Assembly (NCBI GenBank): GCA_903970285.1
Contig: CAJCHN010000022.1
Location: forward strand, 1 to 39,260
Reading direction: 5' to 3'
From: Rhodanobacteraceae bacterium
Lineage (GTDB): Bacteria; Acidobacteriota; Terriglobia; Terriglobales; Acidobacteriaceae
DNA: 39,260 nt
The translations under genes and the position numbers were made by a program. Position 1 is the first letter of the stretch; every line of letters starts with the position of its first letter. This document shows, in pieces, positions 15,928 through 23,566 of the stretch. The notes beneath the pieces are model-generated. The model made no database searches. It was not told the origin of the DNA and worked only from the letters and a program-made list of their open reading frames with translations.

Positions 15928-18779
15928 TGCCAACCCGGAAAACCAGCAAGAAGACACCTGCGAAGGCCGCGGCAGGCAAGGCCGTGGCAAGGACGGCCGC
16001 GGCTAAGAGATCGCCCGTGAAGAAAGCGGCGGCAATCGATTCGTCTCCTTCCAGCGCCTCCGATGCCGTGGACGCGCAACTGGAACGGTATCGTTCCATG
16101 CGCGACTTCGCGGTCACTGCCGAGCCCTCAGGCGAGCCCGGCGCGAGCCGGAAGGCGAAGAAGGACGGCGCCAGCTACCCTTTTTGCGTCCAGAAACATG
16201 CCGCGTCGCATCTGCACTACGACTTCCGGCTTGGCTGGAACGGCGTGCTGAAGTCCTGGGCCTGCGCAAAGGGGCCGAGCTACAACGTCAAGGACAGGCG
16301 GCTCGCTGTTCAGGTGGAAGATCACCCCATGGAGTACGGCGGTTTTGAGGGCATCATCCCCGCCGGCCAGTATGGCGGCGGCACCGTCATGCTGTGGGAC
16401 CAGGGGAGCTGGCAGCCCCAGACCGAGAGCCAAGACGTGGACAAGGCACTGCGCGAAGGGCACCTGAAGTTCCTTCTGGATGGAGCCAAGCTGAAGGGCA
16501 AGTGGGCGCTGATCCGCATGACGCCACGCCCGAAGGAGACCAAGCCCAGCTGGCTCCTGATCAAGGAGCATGACGAGTTCGAGCGCGGTCCCGATGCCCC
16601 AGCCATCACGGACGAGGCTCCCGAGTCGGTTATCACGGGCCGCTCGCTCGACCAGATCGCAGCCAACGAAGACCACGTCTGGCAATCGAACAAGCCGCAG
16701 AAGGCGGCCTCTGCCGCCTCGAAGCCAAACCCCGGGAAGCCTCCGGCTCGCCGCGCTCCAGCGTTCACAACCTCACTGGAAAGCCTCCCCAAAGAACATC
16801 AGCCCACATTCCTGAAGCCGCAGCTCGCGCAGGAGACGCAAGCCCCGCCCGAGGGCGACGCGTGGATTCACGAGCTTAAGCTCGATGGCTATCGCATGCA
16901 GGCGCGGAAGGATGGTGCGAAGGTGCAACTGCTCACCCGCTCCGGGCTGGACTGGACCGCGCGCATGAAGGAGATTGCCGCCGAAGTTGCCCGGCTGCCG
17001 GTCGACTCGATCACGCTCGATGGCGAGGTGGTCGTGCTCGCGGCGGATGGGACCACGAACTTCGCCGACCTGCAGGCCGCCTTCCAGGAGAATGCCCGCA
17101 ATCCCCTCACCTACTTCTGCTTCGATATGCTCCACCTGAACGGCCGCAATCCGCGAGACCTGCCGCTGCTGGAGCGTAAGCAGCTGCTTGCAGAAGCGCT
17201 TCAGTCCGCCGGCTCCGACATTCTCCAGGTGTCGGAGCATATCGTCTCGAACGGCGCCGCGATGTTTCGCAAAGCGTGCGAGCTCCGCGCCGAGGGCATT
17301 GTCAGCAAGCGCGCCAGCTCGCGCTACTCGGGCTCCCGCAACTCCGACTGGCTGAAGGCCAAGTGTCTGCACGAGCAGGAGTTCGTCATCGGCGGATACA
17401 CGCTGCCCGGCAAAGGCAAAGCCGGCGGACCGGGCCTGGGGGCGCTGCTGCTGGGCTACTACGACGATCCGGGCAAGAACTTGATCTACGCCGGCCGCAC
17501 CGGGACCGGCTTCTCGCAGAAGTTCGCCGCGGAGCTGCGCAGACGACTGGAGGCGATGCAGGTGCAGGCCTGTCCGTTCAAATCCATTACCGCCGACGCC
17601 CGCAAGGGCGCGCTGTGGGTGCAACCTACGTTGGCCGCTCAGGTCCGCTTCGCCACCTGGACGGCCGACCAGCAGGTTCGCCAGGCAGCCTTTCTCGGTC
17701 TGCGCGAAGACAAACCGGCCGCTGACATCCGCCGCGAAACCGCCGCGCCCACGCCGAAAGGCGCCAAGACCAGAGGGGCCAATGCAGCGAACACGGCGAA
17801 TTCCAGCTCTCCGAAGGTCTCCTCGCCAGCAGCCTCACATGCCGCGAAGCCGGCTCAGGCAGCCAAGGCCCCAGCTCAGGCAGCGAAGGACCTGACGCCC
17901 CAGACCATGGAACATGCACCGGTCCGGCTGACCCATGCGCAGAAGATCCTCGACAACGAGACCAAACTCACCAAGCAGCAGCTTGCTGATTTCTACTGGG
18001 CCGTCGCCGATCGCATGCTGCCCCACATTGCCGACCGCCCGCTTTCGCTGGTGCGCTGTCCCGAAGGCTCGGAAAAGCCCTGCTTCTTCCAGAAACACGT
18101 CAACCACACGCTTCCGCCGGGTATCGGCTCGGTCGACGTCGCGGACAAGAAGGGAGTGGTTGAGCCCTACATCACGCTCAACACGCGGGAGGCACTGGCC
18201 GGACTCGCCCAGCTCGGCGTCCTCGAAGTTCATCCCTGGGGCTCCCGCAACCGGACGCTCGAACAGCCTGACCGCATCACCATCGACCTGGACCCGGACG
18301 AGGCATTGCCGTGGGAGACGCTGACCGAAGCCGCACTCGACGTGCGCAGGAGGCTGAAGTCGCTGGGCCTGGAGTCCTGGGTAAAAACTACCGGAGGAAA
18401 AGGCCTGCACGTCGTGATCCCCATCGCGCCCGAGCAACCCTGGCAGGTGATCAAGGAATGGGCTCACCAGTTCGTGCTGCGCATGGAGCGGGACAAGCCC
18501 ACCCGCTACCTGACCAAGATGACCAAGGCTGCGCGGGCCGGGAAGATCTATCTCGACTATCTTCGCAACGAGCGTGGCGCGACCGCCGTAGCACCGTACA
18601 GTCCGCGCGCGCGGAGAGGCGCGCCCGTCTCAGTCCCACTTGCCTGGTCTGAACTCAAGGATCCGGAGCGCCCTACGTTCCGCATCAGCAACTTCGCGGA
18701 GTGGTCGCACCGCTTGAAAAAAGATGTTTGGGCGGCCCTGCTCGCATCGACCCAGTCGATGCCGGGTGTGAAGCCTTAG
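15927..18779 (+). CDS. ligD: Multifunctional DNA ligase D (phosphoesterase-ligase-polymerase), 950 aa
   Basis: ATP-dependent ligase that processes, fills and seals Ku-bound DNA ends. Domain order: a Lys/Ala-rich tail (1-30); a phosphoesterase domain (about 50-210) with H91, H95, H97 and D99 in the HxxxHxHYDFRL motif; the ligase domain with adenylation Lys318 in ELKLDGYR and RYSGSRNSDWLKAKCLHEQEFVIGGY; an Ala/Pro/Lys linker (about 605-665); and a primase-like polymerase domain (about 665-950) with catalytic Asp787/Asp789 in IDLDPDE and TTGGKGLHVVIPI. The PE-Lig-Pol order matches Pseudomonas LigD. TTG 15924 is possible, but ATG 15927 coupled to the lipoprotein stop is preferred. The stop overlaps that of the convergent ADI-family gene. 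Confidence 0.96.
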   Translation: MPTRKTSKKTPAKAAAGKAVARTAAAKRSPVKKAAAIDSSPSSASDAVDAQLERYRSMRDFAVTAEPSGEPGASRKAKKDGASYPFCVQKHAASHLHYDFRLGWNGVLKSWACAKGPSYNVKDRRLAVQVEDHPMEYGGFEGIIPAGQYGGGTVMLWDQGSWQPQTESQDVDKALREGHLKFLLDGAKLKGKWALIRMTPRPKETKPSWLLIKEHDEFERGPDAPAITDEAPESVITGRSLDQIAANEDHVWQSNKPQKAASAASKPNPGKPPARRAPAFTTSLESLPKEHQPTFLKPQLAQETQAPPEGDAWIHELKLDGYRMQARKDGAKVQLLTRSGLDWTARMKEIAAEVARLPVDSITLDGEVVVLAADGTTNFADLQAAFQENARNPLTYFCFDMLHLNGRNPRDLPLLERKQLLAEALQSAGSDILQVSEHIVSNGAAMFRKACELRAEGIVSKRASSRYSGSRNSDWLKAKCLHEQEFVIGGYTLPGKGKAGGPGLGALLLGYYDDPGKNLIYAGRTGTGFSQKFAAELRRRLEAMQVQACPFKSITADARKGALWVQPTLAAQVRFATWTADQQVRQAAFLGLREDKPAADIRRETAAPTPKGAKTRGANAANTANSSSPKVSSPAASHAAKPAQAAKAPAQAAKDLTPQTMEHAPVRLTHAQKILDNETKLTKQQLADFYWAVADRMLPHIADRPLSLVRCPEGSEKPCFFQKHVNHTLPPGIGSVDVADKKGVVEPYITLNTREALAGLAQLGVLEVHPWGSRNRTLEQPDRITIDLDPDEALPWETLTEAALDVRRRLKSLGLESWVKTTGGKGLHVVIPIAPEQPWQVIKEWAHQFVLRMERDKPTRYLTKMTKAARAGKIYLDYLRNERGATAVAPYSPRARRGAPVSVPLAWSELKDPERPTFRISNFAEWSHRLKKDVWAALLASTQSMPGVKP

Positions 18780-19666
18780 TCCGCGCACGCCGAGAGCACT
18801 TGCCGGTCGTCCTCTGCCTTCTCCGGCTTCTCCGTCTTTGTATTTTCGCGAGCAGCAGAGGAGAGGGTCATCACCAGGCACTTAGCCGCCCCACCCGCTT
18901 TGAGAAACTCATCGAGCGGAGTTTCGCACACCACAAATCCACGGGATTCTAAGTCCCTGCGTAACTCGATTGAGACATGGTTCATCACCAACTCATCCCC
19001 AAGACACACCACATTGCAGCAGAACGACGTGGCATCCTCTTCACTTACAATGATTCTGCGCTGCTGCGGGTAGTAGACCTCGACTGATTGCCGCGAAACC
19101 TGGTCGAACGCCGCCGGAAAGTACATCACGTCCCCATTCGGCAAGGGCGCGAAACAGGTATCGAGGTGGTAGAACCGCGGGTCGACCAACCGCAACGAAC
19201 TTACTTCGATGCCCCACCATTCTTCCAGCCGCCGATGACTTTCGAGGGACGTGCGAAAGCCCCAACCTGCCCACAAAGGCCCGCCATCCATGGCCCAGAG
19301 CGCGTCGCCCTCGCCTTCGAACGGCATCTCCGGCGGCATCTCCCGAACGCGGAACCCCGCACGCCGAAACCACCGCTCAAACCATTCCGCTTCTCCCTGC
19401 CGTTCCGCAAACTGGAAGCGCGAAAGCGCCACCTCGCCTTCGAATTTCAAGCCTGCGTTCGCCGTGAATACCATATCCGGCGAACCTTGAACCGGATCCA
19501 CCAGGCGCACGGAAGCCCGCTTGCAAAGTTCCGCATAAAGCGCGTTCCATTGCTCGCCGGCACGCCGCTTGGACGCGGCGTGAACATTTCCCTCCATCCA
19601 TGGATTGATGACATAGTCGACGTCATAATAAGTCGGCGCACACATAAGTAACTCAGGCTTCTTCAT
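18776..19666 (-). CDS. Arginine deiminase/dihydrolase-family (amidinotransferase-fold) enzyme, 296 aa
   Basis: Guanidine-group-modifying superfamily that includes arginine deiminase, dimethylargininase and the arginine dihydrolase ArgZ/AgrE. Diagnostic features are MCAPTYYDVDYVINPWMEGN at 8-27, SPDMVFTANAG at 62-72, His167 in FYHLDTCFAPL and catalytic Cys263 in GGAAKCLVMTL. Classic arginine deiminases are near 410 aa; at 296 this is nearer to the shorter dimethylargininase/ArgZ catalytic domain, with an unusual charged tail of about 25 residues. It converts a guanidino substrate, probably arginine or a methylated arginine, to citrulline or ornithine products. Its ATG lies inside a long inverted repeat, and its TAA overlaps the ligD TAG on the other strand. 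Confidence 0.88.
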   Translation of the reverse strand: MKKPELLMCAPTYYDVDYVINPWMEGNVHAASKRRAGEQWNALYAELCKRASVRLVDPVQGSPDMVFTANAGLKFEGEVALSRFQFAERQGEAEWFERWFRRAGFRVREMPPEMPFEGEGDALWAMDGGPLWAGWGFRTSLESHRRLEEWWGIEVSSLRLVDPRFYHLDTCFAPLPNGDVMYFPAAFDQVSRQSVEVYYPQQRRIIVSEEDATSFCCNVVCLGDELVMNHVSIELRRDLESRGFVVCETPLDEFLKAGGAAKCLVMTLSSAARENTKTEKPEKAEDDRQVLSACAD

Positions 19667-19711
19667 TCCTGTAGCATGGCAGGCGCAAAACAGCGCGTCT
19701 ACAGGAATGAA
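19662..19711 (-). promoter_or_regulatory. 13-bp inverted repeat enclosing the start codon of the ADI-family gene
   Basis: TTCATTCCTGTAG at 19662-19674 and CTACAGGAATGAA at 19699-19711 are perfect inverted repeats separated by 24 bases, which themselves hold GCGC...GCGC. In the bottom-strand transcript the 3' arm contains AGGAAUGAA, so both the only plausible ribosome-binding bases and the AUG would be base-paired. This is a candidate translational switch; it could alternatively be a bipartite operator. Confidence 0.6.
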
Positions 19712-19809
19712 AATTCATTTTGACGTATATCTATCCATGCTGCGGCCGGGCGCCCGCCGCAGCTGCTGGTCAGGCTGCTGAAGGCTACCCTGGCGCAGGT
19801 GCAAGCTCG

Positions 19810-20463
19810 ATGAAGCCATGGCAGTTTGCTACGCTTGTGGATGTGTCATTCCCTGCTCCCGAATCCGCTGCTCCTGCTGTGCTGAACGCTGCCGGGCTGG
19901 TTGAACTCCAGGATTGCGCCACGACTGGATGGCACCATGCACAGGCGATTCCGTCTCCTGACGGCGTGCTGCTGCCTTTGGCCTTGGCTCAGCACCGGGC
20001 AAACTTCGATCTCTGGCATCAGGAGGACGACGCGCGCAGTCCCATGGCCTCCGACGCCACCATCGCCGAGGTGAAGCACACTATCGATCGCCTCAACCAG
20101 CAGCGGAACGACCTCGTTGAGCAGATCGACGAATTTCTGCTTTCCCTGGCGGGACCGCAGGACGAAGCCGCTCCCCTGCATTCCGAGACGCCCGGGCTGA
20201 TCATCGACCGCCTCTCAATCCTCTCCCTGAAGATCTTCCACACCGACGAGGAGGTCCATCGTCCCACCGGGTCCGACCAGCATCACGAGCGCAACCGTCA
20301 GCGGCTGGCTATCCTGGTGCAGCAGCGTTCTGACCTGGTGGCGTGCCTGGACGCGCTGTGGGCCGATGTACTCTCCGGGCGGCGCCGCTTCCGGTTATAC
20401 CGGCAGATGAAGATGTACAACGATCCGGAGTTGAACCCGGTGCTCTACAGCCGGCAGCGCTGA
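19810..20463 (+). CDS. DUF4254-family protein, 217 aa
   Basis: Recognised from the motif HRANFDLWHQEDDARSP near residues 73-89, followed by a helical protein with ADATIAEVKHTIDRLNQQRNDLVEQIDEFLL-type heptads and IIDRLSILSLKIFH. DUF4254 proteins have no assigned biochemical activity; they often lie near glycosyltransferase and surface-polysaccharide genes, which I do not see here. No membrane segment. ATG 19810 fits the family N-terminus; the frame extends 30 codons upstream through low-quality sequence. It precedes the TPR and yvcK genes on the same strand with gaps of 165 and 215 bases, so co-transcription is possible but not shown. Confidence 0.75.
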   Translation: MKPWQFATLVDVSFPAPESAAPAVLNAAGLVELQDCATTGWHHAQAIPSPDGVLLPLALAQHRANFDLWHQEDDARSPMASDATIAEVKHTIDRLNQQRNDLVEQIDEFLLSLAGPQDEAAPLHSETPGLIIDRLSILSLKIFHTDEEVHRPTGSDQHHERNRQRLAILVQQRSDLVACLDALWADVLSGRRRFRLYRQMKMYNDPELNPVLYSRQR

Positions 20464-20628
20464 ATCTAGGCCCTTGACTGGATGAAATGGTCTGGTCAGC
20501 GCCCGCCGGGGCGGGATTGACCCGCTGCATGCTACCGCGTATAACTCCCTGAAGCACCCTAAATCCCTGTAAGCCTGCCTCGCTGTGCCCCGAGCCTGTT
20601 GCACAGAGCGGCACCAGGAACGTTCCGT

Positions 20629-21192
20629 ATGTCCCAGCCAAAATCGGTTCCATCTGCCGCACCGAAGCGCGCTCCGCGCGTCCTTGCCGGTTCACTCCCC
20701 CTGCAGCAGGACAGCACCCGCGCCGCCGCCCTCGCCAGCTATGAGGCCGCTCTCCGCCTGATGCAGCAGGGCAAGTACGACAAGGCCCACGAGGCGTTCG
20801 ACAAGATGCTGGTTACGAGCCCTGCTGAACTCGCCGACCGCATCCGCATGTACATCAATGCGTGCCTGCTCCAGGTGGCGAAGGGCGCCACAACGTTCCA
20901 AAGCCACGAGGAGCAGTATGACTATGCCATCTCGCTGCTGAACAACGGCATGTATCCGGACGCGCGGGAGCAGTTCAAACAGATCCTGGCCGCGAACCCG
21001 ACCGCGGACTACGCGTTCTACGGTCTGGCCGTGCTGGCCAGCATGACCGGCGACTCTCACGAGTGCCTGGAGCACCTGAGCAACGCTATCAAGCACAACC
21101 CACGCAACCGCATTCAAGCGCGCGCCGACTCCGATTTCCAGGACATGGCGGACGATCCCCGGTTCACCGAGTTGCTTTACCCCGAGGTCTAG
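20629..21192 (+). CDS. TPR-repeat protein, 187 aa
   Basis: Tetratricopeptide-type helical pairs are visible: TRAAALASYEAALRLMQQGKYDKAHEAFDKMLVTSP (about 31-66), EEQYDYAISLLNNGMYPDAREQFKQILAANPTADYAFYGLAVLASMTGD (about 97-145) and HECLEHLSNAIKHNPRNRIQARADSDF (about 147-173). No signal peptide or membrane segment, so probably a cytoplasmic protein-protein interaction module. The N-terminal 25 residues are basic and Pro/Ser-rich. ATG 20629 is the start with a proper N-terminus; the ten-codon upstream extension lacks support. Neighbours are DUF4254 and YvcK. Confidence 0.85.
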   Translation: MSQPKSVPSAAPKRAPRVLAGSLPLQQDSTRAAALASYEAALRLMQQGKYDKAHEAFDKMLVTSPAELADRIRMYINACLLQVAKGATTFQSHEEQYDYAISLLNNGMYPDAREQFKQILAANPTADYAFYGLAVLASMTGDSHECLEHLSNAIKHNPRNRIQARADSDFQDMADDPRFTELLYPEV

Positions 21193-21407
21193 GTCAGCGT
21201 CTGCGTTATCCGACCCCGTCGTTTCCTGACGGAGGGGATGCCGCTTTTGCTCGCAACCGCGCGGCTCTTACGCCTTTTCTGCCGGAGACACCTGCCGTGA
21301 GGCGGCTCCGGGACTCGGACTGCGAGGCCGCGCTCCTTTATGCTGAGATGCAGCCGGGCCTCGGTCTTCTGGCCGCACCTCCTGCCCGGTGAAGGAAGGC
21401 TGTGCCG

Positions 21408-22490
21408 ATGCCGGGCAACACCCTTGATGCTGCAGATCTGGAGCCCTCGAGCCCCGCACCCTCCGCGCAAAGAATGCTGCGGGTCGTCGCGATCGGCGGC
21501 GGCACCGGCCTCTCTACCCTGTTGCGCGGATTGAAACGCTTCGTGCCGCCTCCGGCCGGCTCGCTCCCCCTTGCCGACGCTCGCTGCCAGGGCTTGCCTT
21601 GTCTCATCCGGGACCTCGCGGCCATCGTCACAGTCACCGACGATGGCGGCTCGTCGGGGCGTCTGCGCGAAGACTTCAAGATGCTGCCGCCGGGGGACGT
21701 GCGCAACTGCATGGTCGCGCTTTCGGAGGACGAGCACCTGCTCTCCCGACTCTTCCGCTATCGTTTCGCACAGGGTGAGCTTGATGGGCACAGCTTCGGC
21801 AATCTTTTCCTGGCCGCGCTCTCCCACATCACCGGGGATTTCGCGTTGGCGGTTCAGATGTCGTCGCAGATTCTGGCGACCCGTGGGCGCATCTACCCGG
21901 CGACCAATACGGACGTAACCCTCTCCGCATGCATGGACGATGGCACGACGGTCCCCGGTGAGACCAACATCACACGCTCCAGCCGTCGCATCGTCGAGTT
22001 GATGCTGCAGCCGCCCGATGCCGAGCCGCTACCGGGAGCGCTGGATGCTATCGCCGGCGCCGACCTGGTTACCCTTGGACCGGGCTCGCTATACACGTCG
22101 CTGATCACGAACCTGCTGGTTCGCGGTGTGCCCGAGGCCCTGGCCGCCTCCGGCGCCACCCGCGTCTTTGTCTGCAACCTGATGACCCAGGCGAACGAAT
22201 CGCTCGGTTTGACTGCGTCGCAGCACATCGAGAAGATTCTGCAGCATGCGCGGTGCAATGGCCGGCAAATCTTTGACTATGCCCTGATCAATATCGGAAC
22301 GATCTCACCGGTGCTGCTGGAGAAGTATGCGGCCGAAGGCCAGCAGCCGATCGAGGCAGACCTAGACCGGGTTCGCGCGCTGGGCGTCGAGCCGGTGACC
22401 GGAAACTTCGTCCACGAAGGCGATCTGCTGCGCCACGACTACGACCAGGTCGCGGACGCGCTGCTGAAGCTTGGCCTGGCGGAGCTCTAG
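21408..22490 (+). CDS. yvcK: YvcK/CofD-like gluconeogenesis factor, 360 aa
   Basis: Cytoplasmic protein of the YvcK/MgfK family that binds UDP-sugars and links carbon metabolism to cell-wall synthesis; related in fold to the 2-phospho-L-lactate transferase CofD. Family motifs are VVAIGGGTGLSTLLRGLK at 26-43, VTVTDDGGSSGRLREDFKMLPPGDVRNCMVAL, FRYRF, GHSFGNLFLAALSHITGDF, LGPGSLYTSLITNLLV and FVCNLMTQANES. A stretch of about 20 extra residues (PPPAGSLPLADARCQGLPC) lies between the first and second motifs. ATG 21408 is chosen over GTG 21402 because GGAAGG at 21394-21399 is correctly spaced from it. fbp in the same window is a functional relative. Confidence 0.93.
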   Translation: MPGNTLDAADLEPSSPAPSAQRMLRVVAIGGGTGLSTLLRGLKRFVPPPAGSLPLADARCQGLPCLIRDLAAIVTVTDDGGSSGRLREDFKMLPPGDVRNCMVALSEDEHLLSRLFRYRFAQGELDGHSFGNLFLAALSHITGDFALAVQMSSQILATRGRIYPATNTDVTLSACMDDGTTVPGETNITRSSRRIVELMLQPPDAEPLPGALDAIAGADLVTLGPGSLYTSLITNLLVRGVPEALAASGATRVFVCNLMTQANESLGLTASQHIEKILQHARCNGRQIFDYALINIGTISPVLLEKYAAEGQQPIEADLDRVRALGVEPVTGNFVHEGDLLRHDYDQVADALLKLGLAEL

Positions 22491-22569
22491 GGACAGCTTT
22501 CCAGTCGCTGTGGAGCGCAGCCTTTCTGCCGACCGCGAAGGTGCCCTATACGCCCACAGCAGATTTGCG

Positions 22570-23400
22570 CTAACCGAGCCACTCCCGCACGGCCCGGTTG
22601 CAGACTTCCGGCGTCTCCGCAAATGGCAGGTGTCCGACGCCCGGAATGACCATCAGGCGCGCCCCCAACCTGGCGGCCAGGCGCTCGCCCGACCCCACCC
22701 CGACAGCCCGATCGCGATCGCCCCAGATCAACAGTGTCGGCAGGCCACTGAGCTGGTTCAGCACCTCTGCCAATGCCCTCATATCATCCGTCCAGCCGCG
22801 CACAATGCCGAGCACATGCTCCACCGCACCGGCGTTCATGCCCTGCGTATAACCCTCGAGCGCACCCTCATGCACGCGTTTTGGATCTCCATACATGCGG
22901 CTGAGTGCCGTCTTATGCAGCGCCCGCGGGAGCCGCGGGACCAGGTGCGCAAAGGCCACGCCCAGGCGTGTCCGATAGAAGCGGATCAAGGGGCGGCAGA
23001 AGTCGCAGTAAGGGTTGGCCGGCGCAAACAGCACCAGCCGCCGCACGCGATCGGGATATCGTGCTGCCAGCATCATCGCAACGGCGCCCCCATGCGAGTG
23101 CCCTGCAACATCGGCCTTGGAAATATCGAGTGCAGCCATCGCAGCTGCAATGCGGTCCGCTGTCGCCTCCAGGCCTGGATCGAGGCCGGAGACCCGCTCG
23201 GATGCTCCCATATTCGCTAGATCGAGGGCATAGACCGTGCGAAACTTCGCAAGAAACTGAATATTCCGGTCCCAGTTCCTGGAGGAACCGACCAGACCAT
23301 GCAGCAGCACCAGAGCGGGTCCCCGGCCAGCACGGCTGTAGTGCAACCTGATCCCGTCCACCACGATGGTGAAATCCGCAACTTCTACCCGACGCCCCAT
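22570..23400 (-). CDS. Alpha/beta-fold hydrolase, 276 aa
   Basis: Typical alpha/beta hydrolase: oxyanion-hole segment LVLLHGLVGSSRNWD near 32-44, nucleophile elbow AGHSHGGA with Ser102, acid region LLIWGDRDRAVGVG and histidine in VIPGVGHLPFAETPE near the C-terminus. No signal peptide. The specific substrate cannot be inferred; the layout resembles esterases and C-C bond hydrolases of the MhpC group. GTG 23451 would add 17 residues; ATG 23400, preceded by AGGGGG, gives a more usual N-terminus. Convergent with yvcK (79-base gap). Confidence 0.88.
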   Translation of the reverse strand: MGRRVEVADFTIVVDGIRLHYSRAGRGPALVLLHGLVGSSRNWDRNIQFLAKFRTVYALDLANMGASERVSGLDPGLEATADRIAAAMAALDISKADVAGHSHGGAVAMMLAARYPDRVRRLVLFAPANPYCDFCRPLIRFYRTRLGVAFAHLVPRLPRALHKTALSRMYGDPKRVHEGALEGYTQGMNAGAVEHVLGIVRGWTDDMRALAEVLNQLSGLPTLLIWGDRDRAVGVGSGERLAARLGARLMVIPGVGHLPFAETPEVCNRAVREWLG

Positions 23401-23566
23401 CCCCCTGCACCCCAAAGCAATCCCGTGAAGCAGTCGACGCGCGCAGCTCACTTGCTCTTGTAATGTTACAGGGATGTGAATCGAAGGCGGAACTTATCTT
23501 CGCGGGAGTGAACACAAGGCTGATCGTGCCGCCGGTTTGCGGATCGAGCTAAAACAGACTGAAGTG

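Noticed and set aside
14296..15990. 564-codon open frame on the minus strand across ku and the lipoprotein gene
   Set aside because: It is antisense to ku, whose motifs are unmistakable on the plus strand. Its Leu/Arg-rich translation is typical of the complement of GC-rich coding sequence.
22471..23220. 249-codon plus-strand frame over the alpha/beta hydrolase gene
   Set aside because: Antisense to a hydrolase with a complete catalytic layout; composition (Arg/His/Ala-rich) is shadow-like.
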